Source: Takakia lepidozioides (lineage: Eukaryota; Streptophyta; Takakiopsida; Takakiales; Takakiaceae). From it: a stretch of DNA of 64,000 nt. The stretch spans positions 49,972,001-50,036,000 of the forward strand of contig CM060733.1 of NCBI GenBank assembly GCA_030704615.1, given 5' to 3'. Positions 32,225-63,155 of the stretch are shown here, piece after piece. The position numbers and the translations under genes were made by a program. The first letter of the stretch is position 1. Each line of letters opens with the position of its first letter. The notes beneath the pieces were generated by a model. It saw only the letters and a program-made list of their open reading frames with translations. It was not told the DNA's origin and did no database searches.

Positions 32225-32490
32225 AGCATGTGCCGTTGGCCCAAATGTCCAGGCCCAAATGCAACCTCTAGGGTAGCCTTTGGCCCAAGTGTCGAGTGTC
32301 ATCTAAGTCCAAGTGCAATCTCCTCTTCTATTCATGTAACCAAGTGCATCTCCCGTGTATAGGCCCAAGTGTCCAGTGTCATCTAAGTCCAAGTGCAATC
32401 CCCTATGTATCAAAGTGCATCTCCTATGTCGAGGCCTGAATGCAACCTTTAGGGTAGTCCTTACCGTTGGCCCAAGTGTCCAATGTCATT
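32225..32490. repeat. Diverged tandem repeats (CCCAAGTGTCCAGTGTCAT family)
   Basis: The words GGCCCAAGTGTC, CATCTAAGTCCAAGTGCAAT and AAGTGCATCTCC return three to four times with variable spacing. It is a degraded minisatellite with no coding sense. Confidence 0.65.
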
Positions 32491-33059
32491 TCTTTTCACA
32501 GATCCCACGGCCAGATTTGAACCGGAGACCTTTCCCCTGATATCTCTCCCGTCGAGGCTCCAACCATTGTCCCAGGAATGCCCACTTTGCCATTTTTGCT
32601 ATTTTTGTGAATTTCCAGCGACCAAAAGTACTTGGAATTCCACATCTCCCACACCGCAGGTCCAAAAATCATGAGACCAAGCCCGTGCACTCCTCCTCGT
32701 CGAAGGCTTTCCAACAGTACCAAGCACGAGGGCTACTCAGCCAGTGTCCTCCAAAATACTAATCGACAGCAGAAGACCTAAAATGCCTTCATTGCAACTG
32801 GGAAAGGAAGCCAACCTCCACATTGGCGTGAAAGACAAGAGGATGTTCACATACATGGCATTCAGTCTTATGCCTTGGATTCACTGATTCATCTGCTCTA
32901 ACAAAAGCATACACCTGCCAGGTGACAGCAGGACAAAAAAAGTGCAGTCAAGGAATGAATGAAGGAATGTATGCTATCAATTCCAACTGAAAGTAACTTG
33001 ATGTATTAGCCAGGGCCCACACCTCACCAGATATAGAAAGAGGGTTGAAAAAATGAAGT

Positions 33060-33580
33060 ATCAGTGCAGACATTCCCTAGCAGGAAGAAACTGTCAGTAT
33101 ATTGTTACCTCCTCTGCACAATTCGGGCAGCAGCCTTTAAGTGCTACCAAATCACCTCTCCAAAGTCCCTTTAATTGTTGGGCTAGAAATCCCCACCCCA
33201 AAAGAAAATAGAAATGACAGGGAGTGAGTCCAATCGCAGTAGTCAAATACAAGGGGAGTTTTTCTATTATTGTCCACGAGCACATACATCGGTGGGGTAA
33301 GAAGAGAAAATCATGCCAGCAGTGGACACTCCAAGAAAGCAGTGCGTATAAGGTCTATATGCAGCCACGGCAACAGGAAGCCCAATCGTGAAACCCATTC
33401 CAATTGGAAGGCGGGCTTCCAAGTATGTCTAGTACTATATGTGGTTGTCACAAGAATTGGATTCCAATTTTTTTGACAAACCCCTAGGCATTTACTGAGA
33501 GCTCGAGCCTTTCTTTTTAGCGAGGCTGCGATCTGTCTACTCAGAGTCTGACTAACTTTGCTTGCTGCTGCCAACTTGGC
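33060..33580 (-). pseudogene. LINE ORF2 3' remnant
   Basis: Minus-strand frames from 33574 to about 33090 read SLKRKARALSKCLGVC, then KLPLYLTTAIGLTPCHF, GWGFLAQQLKGLW and CCPNCAEEVT, a layout like the end of a plant LINE reverse transcriptase with the zf-RVT cysteines. It is frameshifted. The assignment is tentative, by pattern and by its position downstream of an ORF1-like remnant. Confidence 0.4.
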
Positions 33581-33589
33581 CTGGAATTT

Positions 33590-35300
33590 AAGGATAGGAC
33601 ATTGGAGATGGTTTCCGGAGGAGGACCAGGCGACTTTGAGGGCATCGAGGAAGAAGGGAATTCACATGTGAGAGCAATTCAGTTTGTAGAGACCTCTCCC
33701 TCTTGGGTGACAGTTGGGCAGTTTCATTTTGGGAGCTTTCGATGGGGCGACAGGAGCTGGATGAATAACACCCTTGCCAGGGTATGGGTGGAAGATCCAG
33801 GTATAGGTTTGAATTGTTTTGTGCAGGCCATAGACAATTCTGCTGGAGCCAGACTGAGGGTTGGTTCCGCAACTAGGCCGATGGAGGCCACTATTGTTTT
33901 TGTCTGAAGGTTTGACAATGGCTGAGTTGCTTGGTTCAGATTTGGAGCTAAGTGCATAGTTTGGGGACTCCACCAGAGTGATGGCAGAGTTTTGGTTTTC
34001 TTCCCCTTTTTGTTGACAGGCTTCCTGCAAAGCACCATGCATCTCTGCGAGTCTATAGCTTTCCTAGAGAAAATGAATACAATGAGTGGATTGGGGAGTA
34101 CCCGAGTCTCCATGTTGGCTGGTTGTGCTGGGAGAAAAGGCAGCTTGAGGATAGGTGATGTGTGGTTGAGCCTAGCCTTCCCCTTGGCAGCTTCCTGCCT
34201 CCCACTTGATTTGACCGCCATCAGGGGTTCCTGAGCCGATTCCACAGAGTCCTCCGAGAGATTGGCCGTGATTCCCTGCCTGGTGGATTGCATGCCGGCC
34301 TCCATCTCCAGCAAAGCAACGAGCATTGCAAAACCATTGTGAAGCGTATCCTTTGTTCGGAACTGAGCCTGTTGTGTGCACCAGGGATCCGAACTACTCT
34401 TCTCACAGGCCCAGATGTCACAGAGGGGGGGCAGATTAGAGCATAGGACTGATTTGACTGAGAAGAAGTTTCCCTTCTTGTCTATGGGCAGCCTGATGTA
34501 GCTTGGGATTTTGCCCTCATTGGGCATCATAATCACAATTTTGGGCAATCCATTCTCCTTCATTTTGGAAGCAATTGTGACTCCTTTCCATGCTTGATCT
34601 TTTCTCAAGTTGTCCAGACACATCTCAGGGTCAAAAATAGCCAGACAACCCAGGTAGTAACCAAATGAGTTCCCAATGTTTGGGAGGAAATATAGGTATT
34701 GATCTGGGATTCCAAGACAGTAACGATCCTTGGGGCCCAAATTCTCCCATTCATGTTGCCCATCTGAGGAGACCATGGAAAAATGTTAACATTGTACCCC
34801 AGTTTGTGGGGGTTGAACGCCAGGGCGTGATCTACTGCTGCTTTTGTTTCAAACATTATGGAAAAAAAACCATGACCTTTCGGATGACAAAAATGTTGCT
34901 GCAGATCACCCGATCTTCCAAGGTGTGAGGTCACCTAGTCCCTTACATCTGTTCTGTTCTGCTTCTTCCCTGGAAAATGTAGGAGAATACCTCGTTCCTG
35001 GCATCCAGAGACCTTGTCACAAAGGGAATCGAAATCGATGGCTATCGAAAGTGCCGCTTCTTCCATTTCTGTCTGCGATTCTTCAATATCGCCATCCTCA
35101 GACAATACTTCCTCTGGCTCGATGGGCATACTGGAGGCAGTGTGAGGTGGGGGGGCAGATCTTTCAGCTGAAGACACTGCAGCAGTGCCCCAGGCATTGA
35201 CATTGTCGTTGTCCATTGGACCTGAAGACACCTACCAATGGCTAAGGCACGGACGTTGTCCATTCGACCTGTTGCTTGAGCCTGTGGGCCAGGAAGAAGG
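33590..35300 (-). pseudogene. LINE ORF1-like (DUF4283-type) remnant
   Basis: Three minus-strand frames follow each other: about 35231-34935 (acidic N-terminus), 34934-34605 (HGFFSIMF, IFPWSPQMG) and 34776-33724 (DQYLYFLPNIGNSFGYYLG, LPKIVIMMPNEGKIPSYIRLP, then CSNLPPLCDIW and a low-complexity tail). The order 'PWSP...IG...LG...' followed by a cysteine-containing segment is that of DUF4283/zinc-knuckle proteins encoded as ORF1 of plant LINEs. A frameshift near 34700 separates the second and third parts. Polymerase sequence is mostly deleted. Confidence 0.5.
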
Positions 35301-36798
35301 CATCACCCAATTGCCTCAAATGTCAGCAGGTGGGGGCGCATGCATGCTTGGGCAATTGATTCTGCTCCTAGGATTGCTGCGCGCACCCTTGAACTGAAAA
35401 TTAGGACCCATCTTCGACTGGTAAAGAGAGGTTCGCTTAATCGATAGAGGAAGTTGCGGCTTGCCCGGAGTCTAGAACATGGTCTGGAGAGAGGCTTGGG
35501 GAGAGACACCCTTGGTATAGGCAAAAGGTGGTGGAAGGATGAGAGCAGTAAAAGGCGGGTGACTGTCTCTTCAGCCTTTAATGAATGATAGCTCCAGTCA
35601 GGCCAAAATATCGGCACTGTGAGAATGGGGGCGCATTGAAGCGGAAAATTTTCTCGAAAAAAGCATCAGGATGAAGGTAGATGGATACATGTCTGTGTTT
35701 CGATAAGCTTGATGAAGATTGATTTGTAGTTGAAAAATTCTGGATCTCCGTTCATCAGAGGGCTTCTAGCTTGGATGAGCCTGAGTAAAGGATTGCAAGT
35801 AGAAGAGACAGTGAAGACAGTGATGATTAGACAGGAAGGAAAGTGGCTTTGTCTCGCAGATCTCTGATCGCTCGACTAGCTTGAGTTACCGTTGCTTCTC
35901 TCCCCTCACCGCAACATGCGGAGCTACATCGCGCTTCCTCCCGAGGAGATTTTGTTTTGTACAATTACCGTAAGATAGTAAAACGTTGCACCCCATCAAT
36001 CATCAGTATCTCACGCTCACTCGTGGCCACAGTGTTTTGGAGAAGGTAGGTAATAATATTATTATTGGAGTACAGGGCTAAAATTAATAAAATTAAAAAC
36101 AATTCCCCCTTGGAAATAAAAATCAGAAAATAATCAACCACATTGGTTTTTCCAAGAGGGTTTTTTTTTTTTTGTTTTTCTTTTCTTTTGGCTAAAAGGG
36201 GAGGAAGCCCTAAGTTAGAGCTTTATTGAAGATTATTGAAGGGGGGCTTTTAAGACTTTCCCCTGTTCTCTAAAATTTAAAAAATAAAAATAAAATAAAA
36301 TTAAGGGAGGGTTTCACGAGGTGGATTTGAGGGGAAAAAAAAGCGGGAAAACAAATTCCCTGTTCATACAATCACTAAACGAATCACAAGGAGGTTGAAT
36401 TGTACCGAGAGCCCGAATTTTTGGTCAGTCTGGCAAGCGTGTGATGGCACCTTGCCCAGTCGTTCATTCTACGCTTCAATCACATTCTCCAATGAGACTC
36501 ATTTCCTGTTCTAGAGAGATTGTTAGGGAGACCGGAAGTAGCTTGCTAGTGGTTCGTTCTTTAAATTGTTTCCTGACTCCACTGACTCACAACAGTGTGG
36601 CCGTTTGAGCTGGATACATTTCACAGGATGGCTACAGTCTCGTATCAGTTGACTTCCTAACAAGGAGACAGTCAGAACCTTAAAATGCTCACTGGAAAGT
36701 ATCGTGACATTTGGAGAAGCTGGAGAACACATCTGGTTGTTTGGTTAGCGTGGCGTTCATTTAGTTCCAGGTCGGATGACGTTGAGGAAGTGAACGGT
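35301..36798. other. Intergenic, no gene seen
   Basis: AT-rich spacer with homopolymer runs near 36165 and 36270. Probably includes the promoter of the GH27 gene. No repeat or exon could be supported. Confidence 0.5.
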
Positions 36799-39700
36799 AT
36801 GGATCATGAGGATGCGAGGGGACGATGCCGGTCACACCGTGGTGCTTACACCATCCTGTCTTACATTGTAGTTCTGCTCTGCACGTACGTACTGTGCTTT
36901 GGATTTCTGGCTCCTGTTGTTTTGTATTAACATATGCTTCAGTGCTTGAACATGACATGGCTGTCGATGTTGCTAGATGCGGAGTTCTTCCGGTGGCGGA
37001 AGTCTTGGGGAAAAGGATGTCTCTTAATCTGATGCTAACTTATTACACTTATGTATTTATAATAAGTAGCACAATGTGCTAGAAAAGTAAGAATCGCTGC
37101 TTGATTAGTCTTCCCTCTTGGAACATTCATGGAAGCCGTTAAGATACATTTTCGGCATTCAGACTGAAAGGAAGGAGAGAAAGGATTCCGGGGATTTTAA
37201 TGTTGAAAAGGGGGGGATAATCTATATATCCTATGTGGCCCCCTGCATCAGTTGAACACTGGCAGCTTGAATTTCTAAAATGTACTAGTAATGTCTCATC
37301 CCAGTGCCAGGTCAAGAAACTATGCATTGGATCTAATCAGCTGCCACTCCAATGATCCGTGTCCTAGTTTTTTGAACAAGTGATAGAATTGATAAAAGTT
37401 TCGTGGATCAATCAAGCAAGAAAAGTATTGGCAGCCATGAAAGATAAAGCAAAATTTGGAATTGTCAAGACAATCAAGGGTCAATTTGTCAAATCCTCAA
37501 GCTTTAACTCATGGATTAACTCCCTTGGCCTGGTATGCAGCATAAATCAACTCAATTCATCCAGGTCTTCACCTGTCTCATGCGAAGGATTATGGCTCAT
37601 CGGTAATCTTTGTGTATGATGTGGAAGGGACAGGGCTGGAGCAGTTGTAGGGTCACAAACTGGCAACCAAGCACTGGCTTTGACCCCCCCTCGCGGTTGG
37701 AACTCATACGACTCATTCTCGTGGATCATATCAGAGCAGGAGTTTCTTGACAATGCACGAGTTGTGTCTGACAAGCTCCTCAAGTTTGGGTACGAGGTAC
37801 AAGCCTTTTAGTAGCTTGGCTACCTTATGGTTAGGAACCTAGACCAGTGCAGCTTGTGTATGTGTTCACATATTGGCAGGTACATGTCAGAATAGGTAGA
37901 GAACTTCAACCAGACATGTGGGAAAGGCTAGACTCTGCACAGGTGAGGGTCCTTAATTGTTCAAGAGAAAAACTGTCAGCTCTTCTCTGTAACATGTAGG
38001 CAAAAGGTATACTTGTGCCACAGACTACCTGCCAAGGTATCCAGATCAATGGAGGAAAGGACATACTATGCAACTGCAGAGCCACAAACACTGTATTAGA
38101 GATTTGGTACATAACTGCAGTGTGTTACTGGTGCAGTACGTGGTCGTGGATTTCTTGTGGTACCGGAAGGTTGAACCTGGCGCCTCAGTGTCCTCAGGAC
38201 AGGATGTAATTGACGAATGGGGTAGACCCATGCCAGACCCAGCGCGATGGCCATCATCTGCAAATGGTGTGGGATTCACTGAAGTAGCAAATCAGGTGCA
38301 TGCTTTGGGTCTGAAGTTTGGCGTTCATGTCATGCGTGGCATCAACACTGCTGCTGTTGCGGCCAACACTCCAATCTTTGGTGCAGAGGTGCCAATGAAC
38401 TTCTCTTTGGACCATATATTCCATTCCTCCTATGCTTTCTTTCGAGAAAAATGCATGTCTTGCACTGAGATTACTTTTGTGTTGGAGATTCTTACTGTCA
38501 TTTCCTTTCAACAGGGCAACCCAGAAGGTGGTGAAGGGAAGACGTGGATGGCTAGGGATATTGTTATTAATGGTACTGAATGCTCATGGATGCCAGCAAG
38601 CTTTGTGGGTGTCAATACCAGCAGTGAAGGTGGTCGTGCTTTCATCAAATCGCTCTACCAGCAATATGCCTCCTGGGGGGTTGACTTCAGTTAATCTGTC
38701 TTCACCTTCACTCCTGGTTTGATAGCATTGTTGCCACATCCCAATAAGATGTCAAAGTTACTCCTGGCTGATCAAGGGGAATCATTTCCATGATACTTAT
38801 CATTACTGCTGCAACTACTTATTGTGTTTTTCCTTGTTTATTTGGAGGGTGCAGTTAAGCATGACTGTGTTTTCGGGGAGGACGATCTACTAGTAGAGGA
38901 GATACAAGCTGTATCTGAGGTGTTGATCTTCTCTCTTGACTATTTTGCAGTAAATGCGCACCTGCATGTTAAATAGGTAGTAGGCATCTTGTATAGCACG
39001 TTCTGGTTGGTTGCCATGATCAAGTATTTTTTGGAAACTTATTTGCAGGAGGCTGCTTGACAGGCAATTGCAGAGACAGGGAGGCCCATTGTGTATTCTC
39101 TCTCCCCTGGAGTACGAGCCACACCAGCTATGGCTATGAGGGTGGCAAATTTTGCCCACATGTACCGTGTCACAAGTGATGACTGGGACTCATGGTCGGA
39201 CATGCAACCTCATTTTGATGTAGCACGGTGCGTGTTTACACTTCCCATGTCGGAAAGTTGATGTGGAATCCCTTTGTGTGTTGGTCTGTGTCATTTCAAA
39301 TATTTTTCTGGGCTTGTGCTTCTCCCGCCATACCAAATTCTGAGTTTTACTCTAGAGTAAGATTGTGATAGAATGTACTCACGAGACCTTGTTGCTGTAG
39401 CCTTGTGGCCATAGACTCTGTGCCCAGTTTGGGTGGAACAAGAGGGAACAGACACTACCTTTGTTAGGGGCCCACTCCCGTAGTTGGTATAAACAATTGG
39501 CCTAGGTTTTCCAGATTTCCTCTAGAAGGCCCTGCACATTGCTGCAAGGTCACCCCTTTAGTAGGCTACCACAAAATGGAGGTTATCGCCGCTTTTCATA
39601 CTCATTTGCTAGTACCAAGAGAAGGAAAGAAACATGTTATGAAGTCTCCAGAAGAGAGGGTTGGGGTAATGATGGTGCTGCGGCATTCATATAGGTGGGC

Positions 39701-42575
39701 TTGTCAGGTAGGCTTGTCATCGTGACTTTATCTGAATGATTGGCCAGTTAGACAAAGAAACTTCTGAGTAAGTCCAATTGCTTCACAGAGACTTTGCAGC
39801 TGCCGGTCTTCTAGGCGCTTCTGGCTTGGAGGGAGGCCGGTCATGGCCAGACTTGGATATGTTGCCTTTTGGATGGATCACGGATCCTGGTAACCCCTCA
39901 GATGTTTTGTCTTTGGGCTTCCTGTGGATGTCATAAAGTTCGTTTCTTCATTTACAGTATGAAATAGGTGTTTCAAGAGCTTGAAAATTCAGATGAAATC
40001 AATGTTGCGTACTTTCACAATGGCAGGGATTCATCGTTTTTGATGTGATTAGACACACTGGAGGAGCTATACAACTCCTGAGAGAAGAATCTGGAATTTT
40101 GAATCTGAATCTGTAAAATAAAAGGCATTTACATCTAAATTCCAGCTTACGTGGAGGTTATGGTGGCTGCCAGGTGCTGTAGTTGGCCCACACCGTTTAT
40201 CTGGGCTTTCACCTTCAGAACAGCAAACACAGGTATAGTCCTGTGCTTGCCAGTGCCAATGCCAATGGAGCTTCAAATGTGCACTCTCTCTCCCATATTC
40301 TGTCCTCAACTCCCCTGCCCTCTCTCTTTTCCTCTGGTCTTTACTGTGAGAACTGTTCTGAGATGAGGGGACATCCGACCACAACTTTGTGCCCACCTGA
40401 AAACTCTACAAATATCGGGTGCATGTTTTCCCCACATGTGGCTCGTCCATGTCAGATCTTCTCCCCCATCAAGATGGCTACAACATGAGCCAAAGGTAAA
40501 TACTTGGCACCTGCTACAGTACTATGGCTTGATGAGATAACATAGATTGCTCTCTTACTGACGTGTGTCCAAATCTTAAATTTATACTGCATTGTTTCCT
40601 GTAAAAGGTGTCACTTTGGGCAATGGCAAAAAGTCCTCTGATGTATGGAGGCGACCTACGGCGGATCGATAATTTCACGCTGAGTGTTATAACAAATCCT
40701 GTGATACTGGAGATTAACGCGCACAGCACTCACAACCTTGAGGTATAGCTTGTGTCATCAAAGTGTTGGTCAATCAATTGGATTTAGTAGGTAATCCTGG
40801 CAGCTCTGCTTGTGCATGGATCTATGCCTTCTAAAAACATGTTGTACCAGAGCTGTAAACAGACAAGGTAGTTGGTTTGCTATCAGGTAACTATTACAAA
40901 AGTCTTGTGAAAAATTAGTTGAATGTCTGAAACTGGTGCTTGCTAGCAACTGTCAGAATAAATCACATTGTCATACCCGTTTCCTATGCAAGTCTCTAAA
41001 CGTGTCTGGCCGCCTGTGCCAGCTGCTCAGGACCTCTCTCAACCAAGGGTTTGCACCAACCTTGGGGCTCGTCGACTGCAATCTGGCCAAATCCACATTT
41101 TGGGTGCTGAAAGCGACCCCATCAGAAAGTAGGCCTGATTTGCTGTGTTGGACTGCGTCATCAAGTCCCAAGGTATGGAAAAGAGGAAGAAAGGAACAAA
41201 CAGCTGGCTGCTTGAATTGGGCGCCAACCAAAAGAACTTCCTTGAAATCCATGTAAGCCTATTTCTAAACCCTGTCTCCTAATTTTATCAAGCTCCTTGC
41301 TCTATGACTTGAGAACAAATTCTCTTCTTGCAGATCATATGAAAAGGTTGGAAGGTAGTTCAGCTCAAATTAAGGGAGTTCTAATTGTGCTAACTATGCT
41401 GACACGATTTCCATTCGAGTTGGGTGCAATGGGGTAATGTTGTATTGCAGATAATAAAAGGTCCTTTTTTACAGGTAGGGGTTTTCACACAATTTGTAAC
41501 ATCTGACAGCCTCCTTCAAGTTGATGAAAACCTTGGTAGACTCCCAATATCTCCATATGCAGGACACCTGAAGGAGAAGAACATGACAATGGCTGTGAGA
41601 GGGGCATACTTTGGACTTCCCATTCTGCCCAAGGATGTCCGGATACAGAGGCTATGAAGATTGCAGGAACTGCAGGTTTTGAGGCATCCACAAGGACACC
41701 CTTTACCCAGAGCAGTGGAGATTCTAGTCCGGTATTACGAAATTCCCTTTTGTAAATTGCACCTATATGTGACTAGAAGGAGATCTATGAAGGAGACAGA
41801 TAGGCAAACATAGTATGTGACGGTGGGCAATGCAAAGAAGACAGCAGTGGAGGTATATATGTATAATGATGGGGAGGAGGATTCGTGGGTGAGGTTTACT
41901 CTGAATGCAGCAAGTCAACTGAAGCACCCGTTTGTCTGATGACAGGTATGGCGATTGACATCAGAGGGAAGTCTTGTGAATGAGCAGACAGGGCTGTGTG
42001 CAGTAGCCAACTCTACAGAGGAGACAAGTGTGTGGGTTGCCAGTGGGTCCTCAGGTGTGTACCTCTCACCTTTTCTATTTTGAGCTCATATTCATATCTC
42101 GGTGATTTTTAGTGTAATGTAGCCACTGATGAGGCTCATGGGCAAGTCCCATGGTCCTAAGCTGTACCGAGTTGAAAGTTGGTGGCAGTGCCCTGGACAT
42201 GATCCCCTCTCACAAAACATCTATGGCATGATGTGTTCTGATAATCTTTGGTGTACATTTCCAGGCCAGGCCTATGTAGCCTTTTTCAATCTGGCGGCAA
42301 ACCCAACCAATGTGACTATCCTGCTTGATGTAGTGACAAAAGCACTAACAAGCGATCAAGGAGATCATTCCAACCCTTCGACCAACTCGTGGAACACAGC
42401 TTCTCTTGCAGCGGACGAAATGGAAAACTGGACAGGTCTTGCCCAGTGGGATTGCACAGGGTTGAACGTGTGGACTGGAGAGGATCTAGGGCAGATTGGG
42501 GACTCTCTTTCAGCGATTGTGCAAAGCCATGGCTGTGCAGTCTTTGCTTTGACATGCACTCCTCTTGGTCCCTGA
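36799..42575 (+). CDS. GH27 glycosidase, melibiase/beta-L-arabinopyranosidase-like, secreted
   Basis: Resembles the plant GH27 branch of Arabidopsis At3g26380, not the short classical alpha-galactosidases. Exons that splice in phase: 36799-36884 (signal sequence; tentative), 37628-37796 (PPRGWNSYDSFSW), 38137-38388 (YVVVDFLWYRK), 38515-38689, 38855-38919 (KHDCVFGEDD, the nucleophile Asp), 39064-39227, 39789-39889 (SWPDLDMLP, the acid/base Asp), 40174-40232, 40608-40742 (KSPLMYGGDL), 40993-41172, then a gap, 41946-42054 (TGLCAVAN) and 42265-42575. Expected product about 650 residues; about 602 are placed. Enzymes of this type remove terminal alpha-galactose or beta-L-arabinopyranose from arabinogalactan proteins and other glycans in the secretory route or wall. 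The segment 41173-41945 could not be joined and may hold one exon or damage. Confidence 0.88.
39041..39063 (+). promoter_or_regulatory. Two alternative 3' splice sites enclosing a stop codon in the GH27 gene
   Basis: ATTTGCAG ends at 39048 and TTGACAG at 39063. Splicing to the first inserts GAG GCT GCT TGA CAG, which stops translation; splicing to the second gives VSE|AIAETGRP, matching the length of homologs. The second must be used for a full protein. Confidence 0.7.
41173..41945 (+). other. Unresolved part of the GH27 gene
   Basis: Homologs have about 45-60 residues here. Two open pieces exist, 41478-41657 (GVFTQFVTSDSLLQVDEN) and about 41815-41938 (TAVEVYMYNDGEEDSWVRF), but neither joins in phase to exon 41946 without a stop. 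One of them may be the missing exon, or the gene may be damaged here. Confidence 0.5.
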
Positions 42576-43919
42576 AGACTTTATCCCAATTTTGCTGCTG
42601 ATTTGAGCCATTTCGTTTGTCAGGTTCTCCTCCCCATCAATCTCCATGATGACAACCCTCTTATAAACCCAGTCATACAGCTTACATGCTTCAAAAGGTG
42701 AGGCCTCCTACAGGCCTTCAAGACATGCCACCTGTGCTCCCTTGCACCATTACTATTTCATATTTAACATTGAACAAGGTTATAAATTGCTGCAACTGTG
42801 CCCCCTCATGTGCCAAGGCCTAAAAGGCAGGGCAGTTTGAATAAGGTTTTTCTAATGACTACGATTTCCATTACATCATGGTCCAAAATATCTTCAATAA
42901 CGCAATCGAATGATGTAATGGAACAGGATCCAACAGGAAATATCCAACGTGTTGGCTGATTGAAAACACTCCATCAAATAGGAGTACATGCATGGAAAGG
43001 CCATACCCCAAAGGTAAGTATTGGGCATTGAGGGGTCCTTTCACTAGCCTGAGATCGCTGCCTAGTTAGACGGTGGAACCCAACTTGTCCATATTTTAGT
43101 TGTGTTGCCATAAGGAGAAAGTGGCAGCAGTCGACTGCGCTCTCTTCCCATCAACCAAATTCCAAGTCTCCAACGACTTCACTTGTCAATCCTGTGCCCA
43201 ACCAACACAGGACAAACTCAGCTACCCCTCAGTGACAAACTACTTCTGTACGTGTGCTCAAGAGCATATGCTTTTAGCCAACTGAAAAGAAAGAAAGAAA
43301 AAGGCTTTACAACGCCTATGATAGATACAGGAAGAAAATCAATAACATGCACAGCCGCAAGGAGAATTACTCAGTCAGCTGCAGATGGACAGAAATAGAA
43401 GAGAGTAGACAAGCAGAGGGAGACACTGAGAGAGGATCAAAAACTCCCCGATAGAATCCTACAAACGACAGGGGTATATGTGATGTAATACAACACTCGG
43501 CTCACCAAGAAATCCATGGACGTGATTGAAACAAAAGCTTCATGCCAATGGACCGCCATCGTTTAATCTTCCATTATCTCCATGGTCCGAGGTTTCTATT
43601 TGATCAAGTTTCCAGAAGTAGACAGCTGCCACAATAATGTAAATGTGAGTGTGGAAGAGCAGTAATGGCTGCATTCTCTCGACAAAGCTTCCATCTCCTT
43701 CAAACAGAGTACGGAGGCACAGGCTTGTGGGGCTTGAAAGTCTGTCAAGTGCATATGCTCTGCTCTTCACAGCTGGTCACACTGGGATAATGCCATATGG
43801 GTGCGTGGTGGAGACGTGGAGACAGATGCCTGGCTGATGTCCACTCATGGCCTTGGTGTTATTACAAGTATGACAGCGTGTGTCCAAATTCCAACATCCC
43901 AATTCCATGGTGACTTGGC
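42576..43919. other. Intergenic between convergent GH27 and SMG1 genes
   Basis: Holds the two facing 3' untranslated regions. No further gene; open frames are short and featureless. Confidence 0.6.

Positions 43920-63155
<19,236 letters not shown>

Larger units (their letters stand above)
30775..33059. other. Intergenic; hairpins and tandem repeats, no gene
   Basis: No coding exon was recognised. It contains the inverted repeats at 31875-31922 and 32075-32181 and diverged tandem repeats at 32225-32490, listed separately. Confidence 0.5.

Noticed and set aside
33724-34776. 350-residue frame as an intact host gene
   Set aside because: Its N-terminal part continues in another frame, the pattern is that of LINE ORF1, and polymerase remains follow on the same strand.
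36685-36798. Extension of the GH27 first exon to an earlier ATG at 36685
   Set aside because: The extension adds Trp- and Arg-rich sequence before the signal-like segment; a start at 36799 places the hydrophobic stretch near the N-terminus as expected. The choice is still weak.
39049-39063. In-frame TGA read first as proof that the GH27 gene is a pseudogene
   Set aside because: A second acceptor at 39063 skips it and restores the exact length of homologs.
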